Shown here piece by piece: positions 1 to 7,545 of a stretch of DNA of 17,999 bases; within the stretch, counting starts at the first letter, position 1; the number at the start of each line of letters is the position of its first letter. Source of the stretch: Acidobacteriota bacterium (GTDB lineage Bacteria; Acidobacteriota; Terriglobia; UBA7540). The DNA is taken from NCBI GenBank assembly GCA_021827245.1, contig JAKAWN010000094.1:1-17999 (forward strand). Direction: 5' to 3'. The notes under the pieces were generated by a model, which saw only the letters and a list, made by a program, of their open reading frames with translations, was not told the origin of the DNA and made no database searches. The translations under genes and the position numbers were made by a program.

Positions 1-88
1 CCGTGCACACCACTTCATGCCCCGCTTCGGCAAAGCAGGCGCCCGTAACCAGTCCAACATATCCGACACCAATGACCGAAATCCGCAC
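1..88 (-). CDS. ugd: UDP-glucose 6-dehydrogenase, N-terminal fragment (runs off the left edge)
   Basis: Only the first 29 codons are in the window. Read on the minus strand from a GTG at 86-88 they give [20 protein letters not shown], followed by EAGHEVVCT. This is the NAD-binding Rossmann start of the UDP-glucose/GDP-mannose dehydrogenase family; the GxGYVGL turn and the following AxxGHEV strand are characteristic of the UDP-glucose 6-dehydrogenase branch. The family oxidises UDP-glucose to UDP-glucuronate with two NAD+ in the cytoplasm, which fits an exopolysaccharide locus needing an acidic sugar donor. The GTG start is supported by a GGGAG Shine-Dalgarno seven bases upstream and by the lack of an in-frame ATG nearby. 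Substrate specificity (glucose versus N-acetyl sugars or mannose) cannot be fixed from 29 residues, but the VTGACFAE stretch favours Ugd. Confidence 0.85.
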   Translation of the reverse strand, partial: MRISVIGVGYVGLVTGACFAEAGHEVVCT

Positions 89-116
89 GTCAAGACTCCC
101 GACCTTGAATTATTGG

Positions 117-144
117 AAAATACCTCGAATAGGGAGCACGTCAA
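117..144 (-). promoter_or_regulatory. Possible sigma70-type promoter for ugd
   Basis: On the minus strand there is TTGACG (139-144, five of six matches to the -35 consensus), a 16-base spacer, and TATTTT (117-122, four of six to the -10). Transcription would start near 110, about 20 bases before the ugd GTG, leaving room for the visible Shine-Dalgarno. The -10 match is modest and the call rests on pattern only. If real, ugd can be transcribed separately from the operon upstream. Confidence 0.35.
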
Positions 145-285
145 CCAAGTCCCGAAACCCCTCTGATCGCGTCCGGCCAGAAAAGCCCGCCGCTGCAAAA
201 TGAACTCCTAAAGACCACCATGTTCACATCGGCAGGCCGAAAGGGGCCATTGCTGTTTCTGGCGAGGTGAACTTTGGCATAGCTC

Positions 286-295
286 CACGCTACCG
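286..295 (-). promoter_or_regulatory. ops-like decamer (CGGTAGCGTG) in the ugd leader
   Basis: The minus strand reads CGGTAGCGTG, identical to the last ten bases of the RfaH recruitment element ops (GGCGGTAGCGTG) of enterobacteria; the two preceding bases do not match. It lies in the sense orientation, in untranslated sequence, about 200 bases before ugd, in a locus that encodes a NusG-family antiterminator. An exact decamer can occur by chance in 18 kb at a few percent, and an 8-base core also appears on the wrong strand near 16631 inside a gene, so this is suggestive only. Confidence 0.3.
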
Positions 296-476
296 GGCAA
301 TAAATTCCGCTGTTACGGCAAACATTCTTCCTTGCAAATGTCGCTTGCCAATTCAATGGATTGCAGATATGTGGCTGGCCGGAAGGCGTCCGACCTCTGT
401 GCGATCGGTGCCTAGGAAAAGCTCAATACGGCGGGAATCGCGTCGACCTGCACACACCGGCAGTTAGCTGATGCGG

Positions 477-1874
477 TTAGTAAGCATTGCGGTTTGAAAA
501 GCCTCGAAGCAGCGTCAGGAGAATAATCTGAATGTCAAAAGAAAGGCTCCAGTTCCGCAAGTAGTAAAGATCGTGTTCAAGCCGCTTGGCAATGGAAGTG
601 TCGCCGCGCCAACCATTCACCTGTGCCCAGCCCGTAATTCCAACCTTCATATAATGGCGTGCGTTGTAAAGCGCCACATCGCTTAGGAACTTCTGAACGA
701 AGAACGGCCTTTCGGGGCGGGGTCCAACGACGCTCATATCACCCTTAATAACATTGAAGAACTGTGGCAATTCGTCCAGGCTGGTGACGCGAAGCAAGGC
801 TCCCAGTTTAGTGCACCGTGGATCATTCTGAACCGTCCATCGCGTTTTGTCTTCCCCGCCCCTGCTGATGTGCATGGTGCGAAACTTGTACATCCGGAAA
901 ATTCTGCCGTTCAGTCCCACGCGATCTTGCACGTACAGCACCGGCCCGGCTGATGTCAGCTTAATCAGCGCCGCAATCAACACCATCAAAGGCGCCGTGA
1001 CGATGACAACTGTTAGAGAGAAAGCCAGGTCGAAGGCGCGCTTCAGCACGGAATATGTGACCGATTCGGCTGGCGTCGCGTGGAGGTCGAGCATCAGCAT
1101 CCCGCCCAAGTCAAACAGCCTCTCGCGAACAGCCACGTCCTCGCCCAGATCGAGCACGGCCCGTACCGGAACGCATAATGCCTGCAGCTTGCTCATCAGC
1201 ATCGGAATTTCGGGATAACGCGAAAGCGGTAAAGCAAGGATTACCTCATCAAATCCATTTCCCGAGGTTAGCCTCTCGATTTGGTCCAATTCGCTAACCC
1301 GGCAAGTCGTGTCCGCGACTTTCTGACCAGGAAGGCGCACGTATCCGACGATACGGCAAGGAGTCACTTGCCCGGCCATCAATGATTTCGCGGCCCGTTG
1401 TGCAAACTCGTCCGCGCCAACGATGAGGATCTTGATCCAACTGTTTTCCCGCCGTCGCTGATGATGCCAGATCACGCGAAAAAACAAACGCGTGAGGATC
1501 GTCAGGAAAGACAAGGCTACCGCGCTAAATCCGATGAAGAGCCGTGAAAAGCTTGCTCCGCGATAAAAAAACGCCATGACGAGAATTGAGGCATAGGTGA
1601 TCGCACATGCCAGCAACGCCCTTCGCGTCTTTCCGCCCGGCGCAAACAGATGTTTGGTGGTGGAAAGCCCAAGGTGTTCAGCCACCAAAGCCCAAACGGC
1701 CGTTACCACCAGAAGCAAGCCGAAGTACGGGGCTGGATCAACGGAGTTGCTGGCAAAAAACTTCGGGTCGAGCCAAAAACGGAGATATGCAGCGATAGCA
1801 AACGCCAGCGCGGGCAGCAGCAAAGTGACCAAACGCAGGCAGAAGGATGTCCGATTGAGACGCCGACGAATCAT
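477..1874 (-). CDS. WcaJ-type undecaprenyl-phosphate sugar phosphotransferase (initiating polyprenyl glycosylphosphotransferase)
   Basis: This enzyme starts repeat-unit synthesis by moving a sugar-1-phosphate, probably glucose-1-phosphate, from its UDP donor to undecaprenyl phosphate on the inner face of the cytoplasmic membrane. The 465 residues are normal for the family. Four N-terminal membrane segments lie at about 14-34, 50-66, 85-104 and 111-132, followed by a soluble Rossmann-like domain (about 148-250; [11 protein letters not shown]). A fifth hydrophobic segment (283-304) precedes the bacterial sugar transferase domain, with KFRTM at 330-334, the catalytic Asp-Glu pair in SLDELPQ (D367-E368), [10 protein letters not shown], and [14 protein letters not shown] near 412-425. 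The C-terminus RGFSNRNAY is typical of the WcaJ branch. The usual RRTSLDE is RVTSLDE here. The ATG start has an AAGG-type ribosome site about nine bases upstream. Glucose as substrate is inferred from the branch; galactose is possible. Confidence 0.92.
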   Translation of the reverse strand: MIRRRLNRTSFCLRLVTLLLPALAFAIAAYLRFWLDPKFFASNSVDPAPYFGLLLVVTAVWALVAEHLGLSTTKHLFAPGGKTRRALLACAITYASILVMAFFYRGASFSRLFIGFSAVALSFLTILTRLFFRVIWHHQRRRENSWIKILIVGADEFAQRAAKSLMAGQVTPCRIVGYVRLPGQKVADTTCRVSELDQIERLTSGNGFDEVILALPLSRYPEIPMLMSKLQALCVPVRAVLDLGEDVAVRERLFDLGGMLMLDLHATPAESVTYSVLKRAFDLAFSLTVVIVTAPLMVLIAALIKLTSAGPVLYVQDRVGLNGRIFRMYKFRTMHISRGGEDKTRWTVQNDPRCTKLGALLRVTSLDELPQFFNVIKGDMSVVGPRPERPFFVQKFLSDVALYNARHYMKVGITGWAQVNGWRGDTSIAKRLEHDLYYLRNWSLSFDIQIILLTLLRGFSNRNAY

Positions 1875-2329
1875 AGGTACCTGCCTTCGCGATCCCGTCA
1901 GGAACCGCTAAGGTATCCTTTTCGCCGCCCATACGAAGAGGATCGGTCATAAAAGACCTGGAATAGGAGTATTGAAGGTGTAATCCTCGAAACTTTTGTG
2001 TCTAAAACCTCAGAGGAAAAACTTATACGCGATTTTCGTTATGAACTTATCTCGATCCCAAATAATGGGGTTTCCCGGTTTGCCATTTCCACCGCCCACG
2101 GTTGGCAGTCGATCCTTTGACGCAGAGCGCTCGACCTCACTGCCCGTTGTTTCCGCGAAGAGTTCTTGTAAGGAATACCTTCATTGGCCTGCTGGGTATC
2201 CAGCCTGAATCGCCCTGGCCTTGCTTATTCATGAGCTGTCAAGTGTAAAAGGCACCGCGCACAAGCGGGTTTCGCTCAAGGGATAGACATTCCCACTCGG
2301 GCATCCCCACGCGGCCACCTACTGGCTGC
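1875..2329. other. 455-base gap upstream of the initiating transferase
   Basis: No gene is supported. A 57-codon stretch without a stop (minus, 2010-2180) has no ATG and no recognisable similarity. A perfect TTGACA on the minus strand (2237-2242) has no acceptable -10 at 16-18 bases. A small inverted repeat GCTGG-GTAT-CCAGC (2191-2204) lacks a T-run, so it is not a convincing terminator. The stretch next to the transferase (about 1950-2060) is AT-rich and contains TATAAG on the minus strand, but no good -35. The gap may hold a promoter for the initiating transferase or decayed coding sequence. Confidence 0.4.
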
Positions 2330-3517
2330 TCACTGGAATTCGGCCAGCCGATCGCAGGTGAAATTTACGAACTCTTCCTTGAACCTCTCTGTGCTGAAGC
2401 GCTGAGCGTTCGCCCGGATAAATTCCGGGTCGAATGAAGTCTCGGTTTTTTCAAACGCCACAATCGCCTCTTCAAGCGCCTCCGCCGTCTGCTCATGGAA
2501 AAAGACTCCGCTCGCCGCCCGCGGGTCTCCGCCTGCTGCGAGTCCGGCAATGGTTTCGAGGGCTCCGCCCCGTCCGTATGCAATCACCGGCCGTCCAAAC
2601 GACTGGGCCTCGACGGGGACAATGCCAAAGTCCTCCTCTGCCGGAAACAAGAATGCGCGGCAGTGAGCATAGCACTCATGCAATGACTTTTCATCGAGTT
2701 TGCCGAGAAACTCGATCGTCGGTCGCGCCAGCTTCCGCAGACGTTTGTATTCTGGTCCCAGGCCCACAATCTTCAGTCGTCGTCCCAGCCGGTTGCACGC
2801 CTCAATCGCCAGGTCCACGCGCTTATACGGCACCAGCCTGCTCACCACCAGGTAGTCGTCGTCTCTATCGTCTGAAACGTATCCCGCCGAGACATCCACC
2901 GGCGGATAGATCACCGTGCTGTTTCGCCCGTAGTATTTGCGAATCCGCGCCGCGACGTGCTTCGAATTTGCGACAAAGTGATCCACTCGCCCCGCCGTGC
3001 TCACGTCCCACTGCCTTGCATAGTGGGCCGCCAGCGAAAACACCGTGCGCGTCACAGGATTCATCGTTTTCCGGTACTCGTGGTACATATCCCACAGGTA
3101 TCGCATCGGCGTGTGGCAATAGCAGATGTGGCACGAACCAGCGGGTGTGATCACGCCTTTCGCCGGACCCGATTCCGAACTGATCACCAGGTCGTATCCA
3201 CTCATGTCGAACTGCTCCAGGGCAAGCGGATAGAGAGGCAGAAAGTGCCGGTGCCACCGCTTTGCCCCCGGAATGCGCCCCACAAAAGAAGTGGTCAATC
3301 GCCGGCCGCGAAGCGCCGCAGGCACACCGTGCTCACTCGCCACCAGGGCATAGAAATCCGCTTGAGGGAAAATGTCCGCAAGCGCCTCCACCACCCGCTC
3401 GCCGCCGCCAATCCCCAGGAACCAGTAATGAACCACGGCCACGCGCAACCGGTCCATCGTCCCTGCCGGCCGCTCCTGGACTGCCACCGCTTCTGTCGCA
3501 GTGCTCAACTTCTCCAT
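2330..3517 (-). CDS. GT4 glycosyltransferase, WbaZ-like (probable mannosyltransferase)
   Basis: A 395-residue GT-B fold transferase that adds one sugar to the lipid-linked repeat unit at the cytoplasmic membrane. The N-terminal strand and loop RVAVVHYWFLGIGGGERVVE (25-44) is the signature of the WbaZ-like GT4 group, many of which are mannosyltransferases. ICYCHTPMRYLWDMYHEY (131-148) is also typical. The donor half starts with VSRLVPYKRVDLAIEA (225-240; R227, K232), and the E-x7-E motif is E295 to E303 in EEDFGIVPVE. The length is normal. The ATG at 3515-3517 has a weak ribosome site; relatives begin close to the Met at residue 21 (start at 3457), so the first 20 residues may not be translated. 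It sits downstream of a relic glycosyltransferase tail and is richer in GC than the glycosyltransferases upstream, so it probably belongs to the stable part of the locus. The sugar is not determinable. Confidence 0.88.
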   Translation of the reverse strand: MEKLSTATEAVAVQERPAGTMDRLRVAVVHYWFLGIGGGERVVEALADIFPQADFYALVASEHGVPAALRGRRLTTSFVGRIPGAKRWHRHFLPLYPLALEQFDMSGYDLVISSESGPAKGVITPAGSCHICYCHTPMRYLWDMYHEYRKTMNPVTRTVFSLAAHYARQWDVSTAGRVDHFVANSKHVAARIRKYYGRNSTVIYPPVDVSAGYVSDDRDDDYLVVSRLVPYKRVDLAIEACNRLGRRLKIVGLGPEYKRLRKLARPTIEFLGKLDEKSLHECYAHCRAFLFPAEEDFGIVPVEAQSFGRPVIAYGRGGALETIAGLAAGGDPRAASGVFFHEQTAEALEEAIVAFEKTETSFDPEFIRANAQRFSTERFKEEFVNFTCDRLAEFQ

Positions 3518-3550
3518 TCGGTTCGTTAATTCGAAAACTTTTGACGTAGC

Positions 3551-3567
3551 GGCGGCTTCATGCCGCC
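3551..3567. repeat. Small palindromic hairpin, REP-like
   Basis: GGCGGC-TTCAT-GCCGCC forms a perfect six-base-pair stem with a five-base loop in the intergenic stretch between the relic glycosyltransferase tail and the next gene. No T-run follows on either strand, so it does not look like an intrinsic terminator. It resembles short dispersed palindromes found between genes, but no second copy was seen in this window, so membership of a repeat family is a guess. Confidence 0.45.
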
Positions 3568-3578
3568 ATCGGCCAAAC

Positions 3579-3707
3579 TCATAACGTCGCCAGCACCCGC
3601 CGGTAAACTTCCAGATGCTTCCGCGCGCATTCTTCCCACGTAAACTTTGCCGCCCGCTTCAGGCCTTTTCCTCTCATCTCCGCCTGCAGGCTCGGCGACC
3701 ACGGCCC
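3579..3707 (-). pseudogene. Relic C-terminal tail of a lost GT4 glycosyltransferase
   Basis: Directly after the TAA of the upstream glycosyltransferase (3708-3710), and in the same frame, 42 codons remain open to a TGA at 3579-3581. They include SLQAEMRGKGLKRAAKFTWE followed by ECARKHLEVYRRVLATL. This is the standard end of a GT4 enzyme (compare AAEFTWERCARQTLEIL in the GT4 at 7511-8692 and AAKFTRDKCGRQILSIL in the GT4 at 4946-6076). The gene just upstream already has its own complete C-terminus (NGLMRVHERFTHEKVAHDTA), so this is a second, orphan tail with no start codon and no body. The best explanation is that an older glycosyltransferase gene was replaced by recombination, leaving its 3' end. 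A stop-codon extension of the upstream gene is less likely because the end motif would be duplicated. Confidence 0.8.
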
Positions 3708-4832
3708 TTAGGTCCGACACAATTGCCTGTAAAAGCGGGCTGTATCATGCGCAACCTTCTCATGCGTGAAACGCTCGTGAACCCGCATGAGGCCGTTTTG
3801 GCGCAATGCCTCCCGCAGCGACGAACTCTCCATCAACATCAGTAGTCGGTCGGCTAGTTCGCGTTCGTCACCCTCATGAAAAATCAGCCCAGCGTCCCCA
3901 ATCACGTTCGGAATCTCTCCGGAGTCTGAACCCACCACGCAGGTCTCGCACGCCATCGCCTCAATGAGCACCCGCCCGAATTGTTCCTTTATGTATTTGC
4001 AGGTCCTCGAAGGGAGCACTAATACATCAAGGGCGTTCATGTATTTCGGTACATCATCCGAAGCCACCCAGGGTACCCAACGCACCCTCCCCGAAAGACC
4101 GAGCGACTTGACCATACCATCAAGCCTTGACCGCTCCGGGCCGCTGCCCACGAGCACCAGGACACACTCCGAAGGCAGAAGGCTCAGCGCTTTAATGAAA
4201 GTGCCGAGGTCTTTCTCAGGTGACAGTCTGCCTACAAAGCCCACCGCGAACTCACCGTTGAGCCCCATATTGCGGCGCAAGCTGGTCGCATCGTGCTTTC
4301 TATATATTAAAGGGTCCACTCCGTGCACGGGTATGACTGTAGCGGGCTTGGAGAACCCTCTACGTCGCAGAACGTCGAGCGCTTCGGCATTGCCAGAAAT
4401 TGCCCCTGAAGCCCTTTCGAAAACTCGCCGTTCAAACATGCAGAAAGGAGGGGGATATCTCTTCATCAAGTTCTGCCATGTGGTGAAGATAACCGGCGGG
4501 CCGCTCATGCCAAGCGATTTTACAATATGGTAACTGACAAAGTTGAAGGGCTCATCGTCGATGTGAACTAGATCCCAGTCCCCACGACGGACAAGAGGGA
4601 GTGCTTCCTTGTAATAGAAAGTGTGGTTCGCCAACCTGCCCAGTATGGGCCAAGCAAGCCTCGCCGGTGCCGACAGAAGCTCGTAACCATCACCTGTTCC
4701 AGGCTCAAATCGCTGGTATTCCCATCTGTGGGGAGTCATTACCGTCAAACGAACCTTAAGCTTCGCAAGTTCACGCAGCCTCGCGCGATGAGAAGCAGCA
4801 ACCATGGCCCTCGAAATCAATAAAACCCTCAT
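3708..4832 (-). CDS. GT4 glycosyltransferase
   Basis: A 374-residue GT-B retaining glycosyltransferase. It begins MRVLLISRAMVAASHRARLR, and the donor-binding half carries VGFVGRLSPEKDLGTF (197-212; R202, K207) and the E-x7-E motif at E283 to E291 (EQFGRVLIE), followed by EAMACETCVVGSDSGEIP. The ATG at 4832 is chosen because it has a strong purine-rich ribosome site (AGAAGGAAG, six bases upstream) and places the first beta strand at the start; the open frame extends to 4901 but those 23 codons do not look like protein. It lies 113 bases after the previous glycosyltransferase and its stop codon is the exact junction with the relic tail at 3579-3707. The DNA is poorer in GC than the next glycosyltransferase downstream. 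Sugar and linkage cannot be read from the sequence. Confidence 0.9.
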   Translation of the reverse strand: MRVLLISRAMVAASHRARLRELAKLKVRLTVMTPHRWEYQRFEPGTGDGYELLSAPARLAWPILGRLANHTFYYKEALPLVRRGDWDLVHIDDEPFNFVSYHIVKSLGMSGPPVIFTTWQNLMKRYPPPFCMFERRVFERASGAISGNAEALDVLRRRGFSKPATVIPVHGVDPLIYRKHDATSLRRNMGLNGEFAVGFVGRLSPEKDLGTFIKALSLLPSECVLVLVGSGPERSRLDGMVKSLGLSGRVRWVPWVASDDVPKYMNALDVLVLPSRTCKYIKEQFGRVLIEAMACETCVVGSDSGEIPNVIGDAGLIFHEGDERELADRLLMLMESSSLREALRQNGLMRVHERFTHEKVAHDTARFYRQLCRT

Positions 4833-4945
4833 GATGGTCTTCCTTCTCACACCCCCTTTCCAATAACCGATAGCATCACAGCCAAGCGAAGAGTGCAGCA
4901 CTTGGCCCCCGCTCGAGTGCCGCTTTTGTCAAAATCCCTAACGAT

Positions 4946-6076
4946 CTACCCTCGCTTTCCAATGTGTCGCAAGATTGAAAGGATCTGCCGACCGCACTTA
5001 TCTCGTGTAAACTTAGCCGCGTGTCTGAGGCCAGCATCGGAGAGCGTCCTTCTGTACCCCGCCTCCGTCGCTACCCGAAGCATTGCTTCTGCGGAAGCCT
5101 TAACGTCCATACAAGGCACGCCGATGGCGGCTGGTCTAGAGACCTCGCCGAGTGAAGTTGAATCACTCACGATAGCAGGCGTACCAACGGCCATCGCTTC
5201 CACCGGGGGGTACCCGAACCCTTCGTACTGTGAAAGCATAACCAGTGCCGTCGCACGGCGATAAAGGAAGAGGATTTCACGCTGCGTAAGGCAGGAGTAG
5301 ACACGCAACCTCTTCCGAATTCCCAACTCTGCGGCCAGTTCCAGCATTTGCGAGCAATACTCACGTTTCTCTCTGTCGTGTAAACCAAGGACGCACGAAA
5401 GGCCATGAGGAATCTCATTTTGTATTTGAGCCAGCGCGCGTATCACAGTCTCCAAGTTCTTACGAGGGATGCTTGCGCCAATGAACAGGAAGTACGGTTC
5501 CAGGAGAAATCCCGCCGGTGGACTGCCGGGGTCGTCTGAAAAAAAAAGGGGGTCAACCCCGTTATAAACCACCTCGATTCTTTCCTCTGGAACCTTGAGT
5601 TCCCGGACCAGGTCCTGCTTGGTGCAATCTGAAATCGCAATGACCAGGCGGCACGACTTAAGTAGCCGAGGAAGCAGATGACGGAAGTAGAACTTCCACC
5701 GGGGATACTCTTCCGGGAAAAATAGCGGCAGCAGGTCATGCACGACCACCACTTGCGGGCAGACCGGCAGCAACATCCCCTCCGCTGTTGTAGAGAAAAA
5801 CACATCAACTCGGTCACGCAGCAACTGCACGGGCAGGACGGTCTGACACCAAGCCATCGCACGCAGGGTGTTCCCGACGCTCCCCGCCGAACCGCAAAGA
5901 GCCGTCGGTGTGTTCCGCTTGCTTGTTGGAGGATGGCCATTCAACTTCACACAATCCGGCGCGTAAACGATAACCTCCTCGCCGCATTGGCAGAGATGAT
6001 CAATTACGGAAAGAGAATAAGTGGTCAGCCCACCTGAGCGGTCCCCTAGGAACGCACTGTTAACAGCTATACGCAC
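4946..6076 (-). CDS. GT4 glycosyltransferase
   Basis: A 376-residue GT4 enzyme starting at a GTG (MRIAVNSAFLGDRSGGLTTY; the GGL loop near 15-17 is the acceptor-side glycine loop). The linker and donor domain show VVHDLLPLFFPEEYP (111-125), YNGVDPLFF (171-179), FIGASIPRKNLETVIRAL (198-215; R205, K206) and the E-x7-E motif at E285 to E293 (EGFGYPPVE). Its start overlaps the end of the polymerase gene by ten bases and has a GGGGG ribosome site about nine bases upstream, which suggests translational coupling. Codons 176-180 contain a run of five C and nine T on the coding strand (see the separate entry at 5539-5560), which is unusual for this gene and could allow slippage. The reading frame is intact in this sequence. 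Sugar specificity is unknown. Confidence 0.9.
   Translation of the reverse strand: MRIAVNSAFLGDRSGGLTTYSLSVIDHLCQCGEEVIVYAPDCVKLNGHPPTSKRNTPTALCGSAGSVGNTLRAMAWCQTVLPVQLLRDRVDVFFSTTAEGMLLPVCPQVVVVHDLLPLFFPEEYPRWKFYFRHLLPRLLKSCRLVIAISDCTKQDLVRELKVPEERIEVVYNGVDPLFFSDDPGSPPAGFLLEPYFLFIGASIPRKNLETVIRALAQIQNEIPHGLSCVLGLHDREKREYCSQMLELAAELGIRKRLRVYSCLTQREILFLYRRATALVMLSQYEGFGYPPVEAMAVGTPAIVSDSTSLGEVSRPAAIGVPCMDVKASAEAMLRVATEAGYRRTLSDAGLRHAAKFTRDKCGRQILSILRHIGKRG
5539..5560 (-). other. Homopolymer C5-T9 tract after a short GC hairpin inside the glycosyltransferase
   Basis: On the coding (minus) strand, GGGG-TTGA-CCCC forms a four-pair stem with a four-base loop (5549-5560) and is followed at once by one C and nine T (5539-5547). 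In RNA this resembles a weak intrinsic terminator with an ideal U-run, in the direction of operon transcription and inside codons 174-180. The same C5-T9 run is a candidate slippage site. The stem is short, so efficient termination is doubtful. Confidence 0.4.
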
Positions 6077-7545
6077 GCAGCCATGCCCCCAGATTTAACC
6101 GTGGGTCCGAAAGTCTTCTGACGAGGGCGCACATGCGAACTTACGACTACAAGAGCCATCACCAGAAAGAGCAAAGTGCCATACTGAGAAGAGAGCAAAA
6201 GGTAGTCGACCAGCCCATGGACGAGGACAGTCGTTATGGCGCCCAGCGATCCGAAGGCGATAATCCGACCGAGCGGCCTGAGACCCGTTCTTGCGTTAAT
6301 GCACGATTGGCGAGCAATCCTAAAGAGCAAGAAGAAGAAAACAAGACATCCAATGATGCCTGTTTCCGCCATAAAGTTCAAATAAAGATTGGAAGCCATC
6401 AAACTGGTCGACGGCATCCAGGAAGCGTTGGGTAGCAGCCCGCCTGACACTGCTCCGAAGTCACCAAATCCTACCCCGAAAAGCGGATGTTGAAGAAACA
6501 GGACCCACGCAGCGTGAAACTGAGCGAGACGAATGATAACATCCGGGGGCAAAGATTTTGTTGCCGCTGCGAAGTGCGCGGGATTGAGAATACGCCGTGC
6601 AAGATAGAATGCGGCAGCACTCGCCAACAGGCCAGCCAAAAGCAGAACTCGCCGACGCCACGATCTTACGAAATAGACGACCGCCAGAACGAGAACAGCG
6701 CAAAACGATAGCAAGCCTCCCAAACTCTGGGAAAACACGAGCGAGAGGAAACCCAGTCCCAACGCCGCTCCGGCGAGAACCTTCAACTTTCCTCGCCCTA
6801 AAATCCAAGATGCCAAAGCAAACGGAAGGAATAAGCCCAAACATCCGGCGAGTGCCGTGGGGTAAAAAAACAAGGAAGGAGCACGGCCTGTCCAAGGGAT
6901 GAAGTCGGGACCCGGTGGGTTGAAGTAAAGCCAAAGGTGCGTGTACCCACCAACCGCCTCCTGGACTACGCTGAAAACCCCGAGCAGGCAAAGAGAGACC
7001 AGAAACGCCGCCAACACCCGATGAAGCAAACGCCGAGAGCCAATCCACGCTACAGCGAAAAAGTAGAAGCCCACCCATGAAATCAACCTATAGATTTGCG
7101 CAAGGGAATCGTGCTGCCAGCCGACAGGACCTACCATAACGGAGACCACGGCAATAGCCAAGAACAGAGCACAAGTTTTCGAGATAGGGAACGACCAGAG
7201 TCGACGCCAATCCAGATTACCCCTCCAAGCCCTTCCAGCGAAAAAGCCGACAAGCATAAGAAGCCTCAGGGGTGTCATTACATCGCGAAGGAAACCCTCC
7301 GGCCATTCCCAACTTAAAGGCAGCAGGACGATTACGAATAGTAGGAAGGTCTCGTTCTCGAGAGCCGAGAGCAGGACTACAGCGAAGGCTGCCACAATTA
7401 GGATAGACCAATGGACAGAGACGAAGAGCCCAGCAGCAGCGCCAGCAACGAGCCCAAGAAACACCGGCAACATCCACTCCGTCACGCTTGCACGGTGCCG
7501 GTTGAGGGCTCTACGATCGAGATCTGCGTGTACGATTTCGCCCAT
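6067..7545 (-). CDS. O-antigen ligase/polymerase family protein (Wzy-like polysaccharide polymerase)
   Basis: A 492-residue integral inner-membrane protein with about ten to twelve hydrophobic segments and a large periplasmic loop near the end of the chain. That loop carries HPLFGVGFGDFG and the following helix NLYLNFMAETGIIGCLVFFF, the hallmark of the O-antigen ligase (Wzy_C) domain, whose members polymerise or ligate undecaprenyl-linked sugar units. In a locus with flippase, chain-length protein and exporter, polymerase is the natural role. The open frame extends to 7617, but the ATG at 7545 (MGEIVHADLDRR) is preferred because it reduces the overlap with the upstream glycosyltransferase from 107 to 35 bases and starts shortly before the first membrane helix. 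Its ribosome site is weak, so coupling to the upstream gene is likely. The coding DNA is notably low in GC. Ligase function is the alternative. Confidence 0.87.
   Translation of the reverse strand: MGEIVHADLDRRALNRHRASVTEWMLPVFLGLVAGAAAGLFVSVHWSILIVAAFAVVLLSALENETFLLFVIVLLPLSWEWPEGFLRDVMTPLRLLMLVGFFAGRAWRGNLDWRRLWSFPISKTCALFLAIAVVSVMVGPVGWQHDSLAQIYRLISWVGFYFFAVAWIGSRRLLHRVLAAFLVSLCLLGVFSVVQEAVGGYTHLWLYFNPPGPDFIPWTGRAPSLFFYPTALAGCLGLFLPFALASWILGRGKLKVLAGAALGLGFLSLVFSQSLGGLLSFCAVLVLAVVYFVRSWRRRVLLLAGLLASAAAFYLARRILNPAHFAAATKSLPPDVIIRLAQFHAAWVLFLQHPLFGVGFGDFGAVSGGLLPNASWMPSTSLMASNLYLNFMAETGIIGCLVFFFLLFRIARQSCINARTGLRPLGRIIAFGSLGAITTVLVHGLVDYLLLSSQYGTLLFLVMALVVVSSHVRPRQKTFGPTVKSGGMAACV

Larger units (their letters stand above)
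89..476. other. 388-base gap between the initiating transferase and ugd
   Basis: No convincing gene lies here. A 71-codon minus-strand frame (141-356) has low-complexity, non-conserved-looking translation and stops before ugd; I do not call it. The stretch holds the candidate ugd promoter at 117-144 and an ops-like decamer at 286-295, listed separately. I see no hairpin followed by a T-run after the stop codon at 477-479, so read-through from the upstream operon into ugd is possible. Confidence 0.5.

Noticed and set aside
141..356. 71-codon minus-strand frame before ugd
   Set aside because: The translation has no domain-like pattern, and it spans the proposed -35 of the ugd promoter.
2010..2180. 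57-codon minus-strand stretch without stops as a small gene or relic
   Set aside because: No ATG, no ribosome site and no recognisable similarity; it can occur by chance.
2191..2204. GCTGG-GTAT-CCAGC hairpin as terminator after the WbaZ-like gene
   Set aside because: The stem is only five pairs and no T-run follows in the transcription direction.
2237..2242. Perfect TTGACA on the minus strand as a promoter for the initiating transferase
   Set aside because: No acceptable -10 hexamer occurs 15-19 bases downstream.
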